Below, piece by piece: positions 33,293 through 41,719 of a stretch of DNA of 64,000 bases. Origin of the DNA: Candidatus Hydrogenedentota bacterium (GTDB lineage: Bacteria; Hydrogenedentota; Hydrogenedentia; Hydrogenedentales; JAEUWI01); NCBI GenBank assembly GCA_016182605.1, contig JACPGE010000104.1, positions 62,001 to 126,000 on the forward strand, in the 5' to 3' direction. How positions within the stretch are numbered: the stretch's first letter is position 1; the number at the start of each line of letters is the position of its first letter. Position numbers and translations under genes: made by a program. Below the pieces are notes generated by a model. It had not been told where the DNA came from. It saw only the letters and a list, made by a program, of their open reading frames with translations, and searched no databases.

Positions 33293-34249
33293 GTGCCCGA
33301 GGTTTCGCCTGTGAATGCTCCCGTAGACTCCACCATCCATCACCTGCACACCCCGGAATGGCTGCACACCACGTCCGGCGCTCCCCGCGGCTACATCCAG
33401 CCCCACGCCCTGGAAGAACTCTGGTTCCACACGGGCACCGCTTGCAACCTGTCCTGCCCCTTCTGCCTCGAAGGCTCCAGGCCCGGTGACCACCGCCTCG
33501 AACAAATCCACCTGGAGGACGTGCGCCCGCTGATGGAGGAAGCGATGCCCCTGGGCGTGCAACAGTTCTCCTTCACCGGCGGCGAACCCTTCATCAACAA
33601 GGATTTCCTGAAGATCCTCGACTTCGCGCTCGAACGGCAGCCCTGCCTCGTGCTGACCAACGGCACCCGGCCGCTCCACAAACGCCTCCACGAACTGGCG
33701 CCCCTGCTCGCCAAGCCCCACGCCGTCCGCTTCCGCGTCAGTCTCGATCATCCCGATCCCGCCGCCCACGATGCCGCCCGAGGCGAGGGCGCCTTCGCGC
33801 TGGCCCTCAAGTCACTCCAGGAACTGCACAACATGGGTTTTGGCATATCCATCGCACGGCAGATGAACAAGGACGAAGACACCCCCGCCATCATCGCCGC
33901 CTATCAGACCTGTTTTCAACATATCGGCATTCCCGAGGACACGCGCATCGTGGCCTTTCCCGATTTCCTCGGGCCCGGCGCCCATCCCGGCGGCGTGCCC
34001 GAAATCACCGGGAACTGCATGACCACCTACCACACCGAAGCGTCGCGGAAAGCCTTCATGTGCGGCTACTCGAAGATGATCGTAAAGATCGGCGGCCGAA
34101 TGCGGGTCTATGCCTGCACCCTCGTCGACGACGACCCCGGCTACGATCTCGGCGCCACCCTCGCCGAAGCGCTCCCCCTGCGCGTCATGTTGCGCCACCA
34201 CCGCTGCTTTTCCTGCTTCGCCAGTGGCGCCAGTTGCAGCGAGCGCTGA
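33293..34249 (+). CDS. Radical SAM protein of unknown substrate
   Basis: 318 residues. The iron-sulfur motif is TACNLSCPFC (CxxxCxxC) with an SFTGGEPF motif downstream, both typical of the radical SAM core. Extra Cys residues near the C-terminus (FMCGYSK, YACTLV, CFSCFASGASC) could bind an auxiliary cluster in SPASM fashion. The GTG start has GGAAGGGG upstream. The gene is alone between the permease and a toxin-antitoxin pair, so the substrate cannot be inferred. Confidence 0.85.
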   Translation: MPEVSPVNAPVDSTIHHLHTPEWLHTTSGAPRGYIQPHALEELWFHTGTACNLSCPFCLEGSRPGDHRLEQIHLEDVRPLMEEAMPLGVQQFSFTGGEPFINKDFLKILDFALERQPCLVLTNGTRPLHKRLHELAPLLAKPHAVRFRVSLDHPDPAAHDAARGEGAFALALKSLQELHNMGFGISIARQMNKDEDTPAIIAAYQTCFQHIGIPEDTRIVAFPDFLGPGAHPGGVPEITGNCMTTYHTEASRKAFMCGYSKMIVKIGGRMRVYACTLVDDDPGYDLGATLAEALPLRVMLRHHRCFSCFASGASCSER

Positions 34250-34341
34250 GCAGCGCTGCCGGCAGGAACTGACCGGAGTCTGCCCCCCAGAATCGGGAAA
34301 ACGCGGTTGCCAAGGCAAGGCCTACGGGTTATACTAAAGAC

Positions 34342-34578
34342 ATGAAAATGGCCATATCCTTACCCGACGATCTTTTCAAGCGGGCCGACCAATATGCCCA
34401 TCGCACCGGCAAATCCCGCAGCCAAATCTTCAGCGATGCGCTCCGAGACTACCTCGCACGAAACGATCCAGACGAAGTCACCGCGTCGTACGACCGCGTA
34501 TTGAATGAGGTTGGCGTCGTGGCGGATCCCGGGATCACCTATGCCTCACAGAAAGTCCTCGGGCAAGTAGAGTGGTGA
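34342..34578 (+). CDS. Ribbon-helix-helix antitoxin, partner of the MazF-like toxin
   Basis: 78 residues. The N-terminal MKMAISLPDDLFKRADQYA and SRSQIFSDALRDYLA form a ribbon-helix-helix DNA-binding domain. The remaining acidic tail would wrap and inhibit the toxin. Its 3' end overlaps the toxin gene. Such antitoxins normally repress their own operon. Confidence 0.85.
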   Translation: MKMAISLPDDLFKRADQYAHRTGKSRSQIFSDALRDYLARNDPDEVTASYDRVLNEVGVVADPGITYASQKVLGQVEW

Positions 34579-34931
34579 TTTCCCAGGGCGAAATCTGGTG
34601 GGCTAATCTTCCTGTACCCAAGAAATCCGAACCTGGATTCTATCGTCCAGTCCTGATCATTCAGGGCGACAGCCTGAACCGGAGCAAGATTGCCACGGCA
34701 ATGTGCGTTCCCCTCACCAGCAACCTGAAATGGGCACAGGCAATGGGCAACGTGCTATTGACCGCGCGCTCAACCGGCTTGCCCAAAGATTCGGTTGCAC
34801 TGGCCGCGCAGATTATAACACTCGACAAGACGCAACTTGTTGAACGCTGCGGAAAACTCTCGGCCGTCAAGATCGAAGCCGTGCTCTCAGGAATTGAACT
34901 GGTACTGGGACGATATCAACAAGATATCTGA
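34572..34931 (+). CDS. MazF/PemK-family endoribonuclease toxin
   Basis: 119 residues (118 if the second GTG at 34575 is used). MazF landmarks are QGEIWWANLP, the proline/arginine step YRPVLIIQGD and the conserved CVPLTSN strand. Toxins of this family cleave single-stranded mRNA at short sequences and arrest growth. The gene overlaps the antitoxin gene by 4 to 7 nt, the standard arrangement. Confidence 0.9.
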   Translation: MVISQGEIWWANLPVPKKSEPGFYRPVLIIQGDSLNRSKIATAMCVPLTSNLKWAQAMGNVLLTARSTGLPKDSVALAAQIITLDKTQLVERCGKLSAVKIEAVLSGIELVLGRYQQDI

Positions 34932-35332
34932 GCGGCGCTGCTTCTCCCTGAGAACGGCCTCTAATCCACAGCAAGATTCTCGATAGTTCTCCGCACTATG
35001 CTGGAGTTCTACGGTCTGGGGAAGGATAAACTACCTTCTGCAGGTTCTCATGTTTCACACCAGCTGTGGACCAGGCGAGCAGAATCGCTTGGGCCGCGTC
35101 AACGTGGAATTAGAAACAAACTCCGCGCAGGGCAGCATGAACGAGAAAGGGCTTGTTTTCGACGCGGCCGCCCTGCAGGAAGGGCGCTGAACAGCCAGGT
35201 CGAAATTTGTTTCCCCATCAAGTACTATAGCGCGGTTTGGGCAAGAGTCTATCCTTGGGCAAGGGTGGCTATTCAACAAGGCAGGACCGATCCGTCTTGC
35301 CGTGGGCAATGGAAGCGAAAGGGAGAGAAGCA
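34932..35332. other. Intergenic region upstream of amt
   Basis: I see no gene. A possible promoter for amt is TCGAAA at 35200-35205 and TACTAT at 35223-35228 with a 17-bp spacer; only the -10 is a fair match. I looked for a sigma-54 GG/GC element, common in front of nitrogen genes, and found none that fits. Confidence 0.4.
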
Positions 35333-36649
35333 ATGGCAATTCATGTATTGGGGAGATGTGCCCTGGCAGGCCTGCTGCTGGCCGCTGCGCCATCGGCATT
35401 CGCACAGGAGGCCGGGCACATCGATCCCGGCACCACCGCGTGGATGCTGATATCGACCGCGCTGGTCTTGTTGATGATTCCCGGCCTGGCCATGTTCTAC
35501 GGCGGCCTGGTGCGCACAAAGAACGTCATCGGAACCATGATGCACTCCTTTGCGCCGCTGGCCATCGTGGGGGTCCTCTGGACCGCCGTCGGCTACTCAC
35601 TCACCTTCGGCAACAGTATTTTTGGCGGCATCATCGGATGGCGCAGCGAATTCGTCTTCCTCATGGGCATCGACACCATGGTGGAAAAAGGCGTCCCGGA
35701 ATATGTGCTCGCCATGTTCCAGGGCAAGTTCGCCATCATCACCCCCGCACTCATCAGTGGCGCCCTCGCCGAGCGCGTCTACTTCCGCGGCTATTGCGCC
35801 TTCGTTACGCTCTGGTTCCTTTTCGTGTACTGCCCCCTGTGCCACTGGGTATGGGGTCCCGGCGGCTGGCTCCTGGAGCGCGGCGTCATCGACCTCGCGG
35901 GCGGCCTCGTCATCCACGTCTCCGCCGGCACGAGCGCCCTCGTTGCGGCCATCTATCTCGGCGCGCGCCGGGGCTATCCCGACACCGCCATGCACCCCAA
36001 CAACCTCGTCATGACCCTCATGGGCGCCGGGCTCCTCTGGGTCGGCTGGTTCGGATTCAACGCGGGCTCCACCCTGCAGAGCGGCATGGACACCGCCCGC
36101 GCCCTCACCATGACGCAGGTCTCCGCGTCTTCCGGCGCGCTCGTCTGGATGATCATCGAAGCCATCCAGTTCCGCAAGGCCACGGCACTCGGCTTCGTCT
36201 CGGGCATCCTCTCCGGACTCGTCGTCATCACGCCGGCCGCGGGCGTCGTACACCCCGTGGGCGCGCTCGCACTCGGCGCGATCTCTTCCTGCGCCTGTTA
36301 CATCGCCCTGAACGCAAAGAGCAAGCTCGGCTACGACGACAGCCTCGACTGCTTCGGCATCCACGGCATCGGCAGCGGGCTGGGCGTCCTCCTCATGGTC
36401 TTCTTCCTGCGCTCCGAATGGAAAGCAGGCGCGCTCGCCGCCGACGCAGGCTGGACGGCCATGGGCCAACTGGGAACCCAGGCCATCGGCATGGCCGCCA
36501 CCATCGCGATCGCGGCGCTGGGCACGCTCTTGATCTCCATCGCCGTGGAAAAAACCCTCGGCTTCCGTCTGCCGGAGCAGAAGGAAAAGGCGGGACTCGA
36601 CCATTCACTCCACGGCGAAAGCGGCTACGGGCTGTTGAACCTCAACTAG
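35333..36649 (+). CDS. amt: Ammonium transporter Amt
   Basis: 438 residues with an N-terminal signal-like helix (AGLLLAAAPSAFAQ) and about eleven membrane helices. Family segments include GLAMFYGGLVRTKNV, the channel His region INLAGG-type stretch DLAGGLVIHVSAGTSALV, and CFGIHGIGSGLGVLL with the second conserved His. It conducts ammonium or ammonia across the inner membrane. The ATG at 35333 is preceded by GGGAGAGAAG. It is followed 26 nt later by a PII gene, the classic amt-glnK pair, in which PII plugs the channel when nitrogen is plentiful. Confidence 0.96.
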   Translation: MAIHVLGRCALAGLLLAAAPSAFAQEAGHIDPGTTAWMLISTALVLLMIPGLAMFYGGLVRTKNVIGTMMHSFAPLAIVGVLWTAVGYSLTFGNSIFGGIIGWRSEFVFLMGIDTMVEKGVPEYVLAMFQGKFAIITPALISGALAERVYFRGYCAFVTLWFLFVYCPLCHWVWGPGGWLLERGVIDLAGGLVIHVSAGTSALVAAIYLGARRGYPDTAMHPNNLVMTLMGAGLLWVGWFGFNAGSTLQSGMDTARALTMTQVSASSGALVWMIIEAIQFRKATALGFVSGILSGLVVITPAAGVVHPVGALALGAISSCACYIALNAKSKLGYDDSLDCFGIHGIGSGLGVLLMVFFLRSEWKAGALAADAGWTAMGQLGTQAIGMAATIAIAALGTLLISIAVEKTLGFRLPEQKEKAGLDHSLHGESGYGLLNLN

Positions 36650-36675
36650 GGCGCACGGAACAGGAGATTCAAATC

Positions 36676-37020
36676 ATGAAACTGATTGTTGCCATTATCC
36701 AGGCGGAGCGGCTCGACGAAGTGCGTGAGGCCCTCATCGCCGCTGAAATCACCCGCATCACCGTAAGCCGGTGCACCGGCCATGGCCGGGCGGTGGACTC
36801 CGAGATTTACCGCGGTCAGGAGATCATCCCCGATCTCATTCCCAAGGTGCGTCTCGACATCGCCGTGAACGACTCGTTCATGGAAACCGCCATCGACGCC
36901 ATCCTGAAGTCCGCGCGTTCCGGCACGAACGGCGAGATCGGCGATGGCAAAATCTTCGTCACCGAACTCATCGACTGTATCCGCATTCGTACCGGAGAGC
37001 GCGGCGGCGAAGCCATATAA
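36676..37020 (+). CDS. Nitrogen regulatory protein PII (GlnK-like) lacking the T-loop tyrosine
   Basis: 114 residues, full PII length. The C-terminal signature GDGKIFVTELIDCIRIRTGE is intact, as is the ATP-binding region. The T-loop reads EIYRGQEIIPDLIPK: the tyrosine that enterobacterial GlnB/GlnK carry at position 51 (YRGAEYMVDFLPK) is isoleucine here. It therefore cannot be uridylylated at that residue. Regulation of Amt would have to rest on ATP/ADP/2-oxoglutarate binding. The ATG follows AGGAG. Confidence 0.94.
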   Translation: MKLIVAIIQAERLDEVREALIAAEITRITVSRCTGHGRAVDSEIYRGQEIIPDLIPKVRLDIAVNDSFMETAIDAILKSARSGTNGEIGDGKIFVTELIDCIRIRTGERGGEAI

Positions 37021-37199
37021 CGCCAGTTCAGTCCCCGCAATCGTTGAATCACAGTCCTCTCGGCGCGGCAACTTTCGCCTCGCCCAGGGGACTGCCCTCT
37101 TTCCGAGTAACACGAAGAAAAGGAACTGTCCTCCGCAATTCATCGGACTGAGCGGTCCGTCCGATCCGCCCGACCGCCTCAGCTTCACCGCATTCCCCG

Positions 37200-37967
37200 T
37201 CACCACACAAACGGCACGATCGCCTTGCGCTCCGCCGGGTATTCGGCAAAGCGCTCCCGGTACCAGCGGTGATGCGTGATCGCGCGGGGCACGAGGTTGG
37301 CCGCGGTCCACACCGCAAACAGCAGCCCGGGCAGGCACCACGTGGCCAAGGCCCAGCCCATCCATTCGAGCAACTCGCCAAAGTAGTTCGGACAGGAGAT
37401 CCACCGGTACAGCCCACCCTGCGGAATGCCATACTCCGCGCCACCGTTCTGCCGCAGCTTGAAGAGCACCTGGTCCGCGTGCAGGTTGATCGCCATGCCG
37501 CTGAAAAACAGGCCGGCACCAGCCACGAAGCGCGGATCGGTAAACCAGTCCAAGGTGTATTCACCGGCATGCAGGCCGAGGTAGCGGCCGTTCATGTAGC
37601 CGTTGAACACGTTGAAGAGAATCGCAAAGAGCACGATGAGAATGGGCGTCTTCCTACCCGGCCGGCGCAGACGGAATGGAAAGATGAAGGTGCGGTGCAC
37701 GTAGTGGATTTCCCAAAGGATCAAGAATATCCAGACCGGCGACCACGCCAGGCCATGACCCCATACGAAACACACCGCAATCGTGATCACAGCCGGCAGT
37801 TCCATCAGCACCCAGCCCGGCGTTTCATTCACCGTTGGTCCCCAGCCCCGGCGCGTGTGCCGGCCGTAGGGCGCAGAGACCAGGAAGAGCGTCACAAACA
37901 CGAGGGCCGCCACGACGAAGCCCACGCCTGTGAGGACCTCGTAAAAGTGGGTCTCCAGAACGCTCAC
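37200..37967 (-). CDS. Steroid 5-alpha-reductase-family membrane protein
   Basis: 255 residues with about six hydrophobic helices. The C-terminal block matches the 3-oxo-5-alpha-steroid 4-dehydrogenase family: CPNYFGELLEWMGWALATW, NLVPRAITHHRWYRERF and ERKAIVPFVW. Members reduce enone double bonds of steroids or polyprenoids with NADPH. The bacterial substrate is unknown. The GTG start at 37967 overlaps the stop of the LamG/propeller gene by 4 nt (GTGA), so it is the last gene of a three-gene operon. Confidence 0.85.
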   Translation of the reverse strand: MSVLETHFYEVLTGVGFVVAALVFVTLFLVSAPYGRHTRRGWGPTVNETPGWVLMELPAVITIAVCFVWGHGLAWSPVWIFLILWEIHYVHRTFIFPFRLRRPGRKTPILIVLFAILFNVFNGYMNGRYLGLHAGEYTLDWFTDPRFVAGAGLFFSGMAINLHADQVLFKLRQNGGAEYGIPQGGLYRWISCPNYFGELLEWMGWALATWCLPGLLFAVWTAANLVPRAITHHRWYRERFAEYPAERKAIVPFVW

Positions 37968-39604
37968 CGCCCCGCCTGTCCGGTTTTCGCGAGATCGGCG
38001 ATAGCGTTTTCGTCCAGTGCGCCGCGATAGATGCGCACGTCGCGCAGCATGCCGTTGAAATAGTCGTGCTGCCCGAAGCCGATGGTGAGCGGCACGTCGT
38101 TGTCGACGCCCATCTTCGTCGCCTCCCGCTGCGCCACCTTCGCGCCATTGAGCCAGATTGCGGCCTGACCTCCGCCGCGCACCGCCGCCACGTGCACCCA
38201 CCCTGCGGGCGCCTCCCGGTCGTAGCTTACCGCATTGCCCGACGCGAAGGAAAAGACCCGTCCCGAAGGCATGATGCCGCAGAACAACTTCCCATCCTGC
38301 ACAGCCATCACCCAGGCGCGCCGGTAGGTCGCATCCGCCGTCGTGTCGAGCTGGCCCGTGTGCGTCCACGCCGTGCCACCGTCATAGCGGTAGACCGCGC
38401 CAAGCGGCAGCGTGCCGCCGTAGAGCATGCCGTTATACACCGCCATGCCCATGCTTTCTTTCTCTTCGCCCAGCCGGCCCGCGTCTTCCCACTGTTCCAC
38501 ACCGCGCAGCCGGAAGACCTTGCCCGAGGGCCACGACCCCACGTAATGCTCACCGCGGTACTGCATGAAGGAATAAGTTTGCGTCGTGTCCGGCGGCGTG
38601 CCGCCGTTGGTCCAGCCGGGATCGTCGAAGCGGAATACACCCGCGTAGTTCTCGTCGAAGCCGGTGCCGTAAATATGGCCATCGTGCACGCCCAGCGCCT
38701 CGACCCGGCCGCCGGGGTTGCCGAGATCCTTCCACTCCGTGCCGCCCTGATACTCGAAAAAGCCCGCGGGCGCATAGAGTGAGGAACCATAGAGCTTGCC
38801 CCTGAAGGTCGTGAGCCCATAGATCGCCTCCGACTCGCCGAGCTTCCCGCAGTCGGTCCACGCCGTGCCCCCCTCATAGCGGTAGACCCGCCCGCCGTGG
38901 AGTGTGTTCTCCGAATCGCTCATCGCGGAACCTCGCGACCGGTAGTGGGACGCCGCCGCGTAGAGCCTGCCCTCGTGCACCGCCAGCGCGGAGATGGCGT
39001 TGCTCGGAAAGGGCGCACCGCAGTCGGTCCACTCCGCGCCGCCGTCATACCGGTAAATGTGTCCCGTCTCGTCCTTGCCGTGCTCGAAGGTCCCCGCGTA
39101 GAGGCTGCCCTCGAAAACGCACATCGCCATGATGTACACGGCATTGCCCGGCCTGCCGCAATCCACCCAAGGCGCGGGAGCCGCTCCATCGTCCACACCG
39201 AAAAACAGATTCCGGTAGTTCGACTGCGAAGTCGTCACGCCGTGATAATTCATAAAGCCCAGGTTCAGCCCCGTGCGCGTCGCAGGGTCAAACTTGCCCA
39301 CCAGGTCCCCCAGCGTGTCATCCAGCGCCGTCTCCGTGTGCACCCACGCCGCCACCGTGAAGTCTTCCGCTCCAAGGTCGAGCCCCGCCGCATCGGGCAC
39401 TTCGATGTGCGCCCCGCGCCCGTCGAAAAGCGCGCCCTCCGGCGCAAACTGCACGCCGTGATTCATCCCATGCAGCGCGTTGCCAGATGCGTCGCTGGCG
39501 TCCGCGGTGAGGGGCCAGTGCGCCACGAGCGATGCCGCCGCCTCCACACCCCGCGCCGCAAACAACACGGGAAGACACAGCAATAGACGCAGGAAGGTTT
39601 TCAT
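37964..39604 (-). CDS. Exported LamG protein with an inserted seven-repeat beta-propeller
   Basis: 546 residues with a signal peptide (LLLCLPVLFAARGVEA). Residues about 27-125 are the first half of a LamG/concanavalin-like domain (LVAHWPLTADASDASGN, FTVAAWVHTE). Its closing strands appear only at about 465-535 (GWVHVAAVRGGGQAAIWLNG, MLRDVRIYRGALDE). Between them lie seven repeats of about 45-50 residues with a Trp-x-Asp-x-Gly motif (WVDCG, WTDCG, WTDCG, WKDLG, WTNGG, WEDAG, WTHTG) and RLYA/KLYG strands. They look like a seven-bladed propeller inserted in the LamG loop. It probably binds carbohydrate or a partner outside the inner membrane. It starts 10 nt after the dioxygenase stop. Confidence 0.8.
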   Translation of the reverse strand: MKTFLRLLLCLPVLFAARGVEAAASLVAHWPLTADASDASGNALHGMNHGVQFAPEGALFDGRGAHIEVPDAAGLDLGAEDFTVAAWVHTETALDDTLGDLVGKFDPATRTGLNLGFMNYHGVTTSQSNYRNLFFGVDDGAAPAPWVDCGRPGNAVYIMAMCVFEGSLYAGTFEHGKDETGHIYRYDGGAEWTDCGAPFPSNAISALAVHEGRLYAAASHYRSRGSAMSDSENTLHGGRVYRYEGGTAWTDCGKLGESEAIYGLTTFRGKLYGSSLYAPAGFFEYQGGTEWKDLGNPGGRVEALGVHDGHIYGTGFDENYAGVFRFDDPGWTNGGTPPDTTQTYSFMQYRGEHYVGSWPSGKVFRLRGVEQWEDAGRLGEEKESMGMAVYNGMLYGGTLPLGAVYRYDGGTAWTHTGQLDTTADATYRRAWVMAVQDGKLFCGIMPSGRVFSFASGNAVSYDREAPAGWVHVAAVRGGGQAAIWLNGAKVAQREATKMGVDNDVPLTIGFGQHDYFNGMLRDVRIYRGALDENAIADLAKTGQAGR

Positions 39605-39614
39605 GGTTTCTCGC

Positions 39615-40289
39615 TTACGCTGTGGCCGGGGTCAGGCCGATGATGATGTCGAAGGCGGCCGCCAGTTCACCGGCTTTCGAATCCGCAATCGGTGCAAACG
39701 GCACAATGACGGAAGCGCGCGCCTTCTCGTCCTGGATGCCGCGCAATACACTGTCCTGCTCGTTCGTCGGCGCACCCTGGATGTAGCATTGCGTCGTATA
39801 CTTCGGCTGGCCCTGGATATGCACCGCAAAGTGAATGTGCGGCGTCCGCTGGAACGACGTGTCCCCATAGAGCACCGGCTTGATCGTGCGGAAGTAGTAT
39901 TCCCCCGACGATCCCGTAAGGAAACGCCCGAAGCCCTGGAAGTGGCTGTCGAACTTCGCCCGCTCCGGACTGCCCGTGTGCACGTAGATACCCTGGTTGT
40001 CCACCTGCCAGATCTCCACCAGCGCATTCCGCACCGGATTGCCCCGCAGGTCCATAATGCGCCCCGAAAGGTGCGTCACCTCGCCCACCGCCGGCGTAAT
40101 CGTGTCATTCACGATCAACAGATCGTTATCCGTGTCCAGCGGCAGCTTGTCCGGGTAAAACGGCCCCTCCGTCTGCCGCGCAGTCTCCACAAGCAACTCC
40201 GCAAAGGCCCCCGGCGCCGCAAACAACGTCGCGCCCAAAGCCGCCTGCCGGAAAAATTGACGCCGTCCAATAAAAAAAGACTTGTGCAT
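39615..40289 (-). CDS. Tat-exported intradiol ring-cleavage dioxygenase
   Basis: About 224 residues from the ATG at 40289 (AGGAG upstream). The N-terminus GRRQFFRQAALGA has the twin-arginine export pattern. The intradiol dioxygenase fold is visible: TEGPFYP, then the iron ligands Tyr in QGIYVHTG, Tyr in GEYYFRT and two His in TPHIHFAVHI. Such enzymes cleave catechol-type rings between the hydroxyls using non-haem Fe(III). It heads an operon with the LamG/propeller protein and a reductase-like membrane protein. Exported intradiol enzymes are less studied than cytoplasmic PcaGH/CatA, and the substrate is unknown. Confidence 0.88.
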   Translation of the reverse strand: MHKSFFIGRRQFFRQAALGATLFAAPGAFAELLVETARQTEGPFYPDKLPLDTDNDLLIVNDTITPAVGEVTHLSGRIMDLRGNPVRNALVEIWQVDNQGIYVHTGSPERAKFDSHFQGFGRFLTGSSGEYYFRTIKPVLYGDTSFQRTPHIHFAVHIQGQPKYTTQCYIQGAPTNEQDSVLRGIQDEKARASVIVPFAPIADSKAGELAAAFDIIIGLTPATA

Positions 40290-40417
40290 GATGGTGCTCC
40301 TGTGCCTGCCTGACTCCCGATTGTACAGGAAGGCCCGGCGATTGGGTAGTGCCATCATGCGGCGCCTTTACATCCTCCCGCCCGTGAATTAAGATGACGG
40401 AATCGGAGCCTGCCCCC

Positions 40418-41176
40418 ATGAAGATACCCCGCTTGCTTTTACTTTCCTGCCTGGCCCTCTTCCCGGTCGCGGTGAAGGCCGCACAACCCGTGCTGCTCGA
40501 ACTCTTTACCTCCCAGGGCTGTTCCTCCTGCCCGCCCGCGGAGGAGGTCTTGAACGGTCTCCTCGCGAACCCCGATCCCGCCAACCCCATCATCGCACTC
40601 GCCTTCCACGTGGACTACTGGGACCGGCTCGGCTGGAAGGATCGCTATGCCTCGCCAGGGGCCACCGCAAGGCAGTACCGCTATGCGGAAAGCTTCAAGA
40701 GCGATCGCGTCTATACCCCCCAACTCATTCTCAACGGCACGGTAGAATTCCTCGGCAGCAACCGGGACCGGGCAGACCGGGCCTTGAAGGCGGCGCAAAG
40801 CACCCCCCGGGCCACAATCGAATTGCAGATGGGTGCACCCGAAAACCCGTCCGCCCGCATCGCCATCTCAAAATTACAGGCCCTGAAACCGGCGGACGCC
40901 ATCCACCTCTACTGCGCCCTCACGGAAGATCACAGGAAGGACCATATCGAGCGCGGCGAAAATGCCGGACGCACCCTCCATCAGATGGCCGTCGTCCGCC
41001 ACCTGCAAGACCTGGGGCCCCTGCCCCCCGGCGAAGACGAGTTCACCACCACCCTCCCCCTTACCCTGGACCCTGAATGGAACGTAGACCGGCTCAATCT
41101 CGTTGTCTTCCTCCAATCCAACGGCATCGGTCCCATACTGGGGCTAACGGCCAAGCCCATCAGGCCACGGCCATGA
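40418..41176 (+). CDS. DUF1223 exported thioredoxin-like protein
   Basis: 252 residues. A signal peptide (LLLLSCLALFPVAVKA) is followed by VLLELFTSQGCSSCPPAEEV, a thioredoxin-like CxxC, and VYTPQLILNG, the cis-proline strand. This is the DUF1223 family, probably a periplasmic thiol protein. The start at 40418 follows GGAGCCTGCCCCC. It is divergent from the dioxygenase operon with 128 bp between start codons. Confidence 0.88.
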   Translation: MKIPRLLLLSCLALFPVAVKAAQPVLLELFTSQGCSSCPPAEEVLNGLLANPDPANPIIALAFHVDYWDRLGWKDRYASPGATARQYRYAESFKSDRVYTPQLILNGTVEFLGSNRDRADRALKAAQSTPRATIELQMGAPENPSARIAISKLQALKPADAIHLYCALTEDHRKDHIERGENAGRTLHQMAVVRHLQDLGPLPPGEDEFTTTLPLTLDPEWNVDRLNLVVFLQSNGIGPILGLTAKPIRPRP

Positions 41177-41719
41177 TTCGATTCGGCGGATGCCCTTCGC
41201 CGGGAAATTGCACTGCCCCCGCAGCAAGCCTCAGCTCCCCCCTTCCGCAAGGTCCATCCCGTCCATCAGGTCCATATCGCCAGTTCACACGCCCCTCCCC
41301 ACTCGTGTGCATCGGTGTCCATTCGTGGTTTGATTCCCTCAAGAACCGGGACATCAATCAGACCACGAATGAACGCCAATACCCACGAATAAGGGGCAAG
41401 CACACACCGGACCCGATGCCCATCTTTCCCATTCCCCCTTCCCCCCCTTCAGTGTGCTCCGTGTGTTCCGTGGTCCGCGAAGCGCCATCCTCACCCCAAT
41501 TCCCGCCGCGCCAGCCTGACACACGCACACCCGCCCGGCATGCGTCCTGACCCGATACCGCCCATGCCTGCGCTCATCGACCGAAGGCCTGCTTGGGCGC
41601 CGTCACGAGCGCGACGGCGGCTGGCGCTATCGAAAGCATATCCTCCGGGCTTGTGCGGGACGTATCGCGTGTAGCATTCCCGCGAGGGACCGTGGGAACG
41701 AGCGCAATGGGGGCAGCGA
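41177..41719. other. Long intergenic region containing a dispersed repeat
   Basis: No gene is supported in these 540 bases. The DUF1223 and apaG genes converge here, so no promoter is needed. Most of 41320-41592 is the second copy of the palindromic repeat seen at 238-377. Confidence 0.6.
41320..41592. repeat. Dispersed palindromic repeat, copy 2, with an internal insertion
   Basis: Arms at 41320-41335 and 41356-41371 pair with one mismatch across a 20-nt loop. The following bases to about 41411 match copy 1 (238-377) in reverse complement, and the match resumes at about 41557-41592. The intervening extra segment is bounded by GACCCGAT at 41410-41417 and again at 41549-41556, as a target-site duplication would be. 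Confidence 0.7.

Noticed and set aside
35160-35332. Sigma-54 promoter for amt-glnK
   Set aside because: No GG-N10-GC element with the surrounding consensus was found. Only a weak sigma-70-like pair is present.
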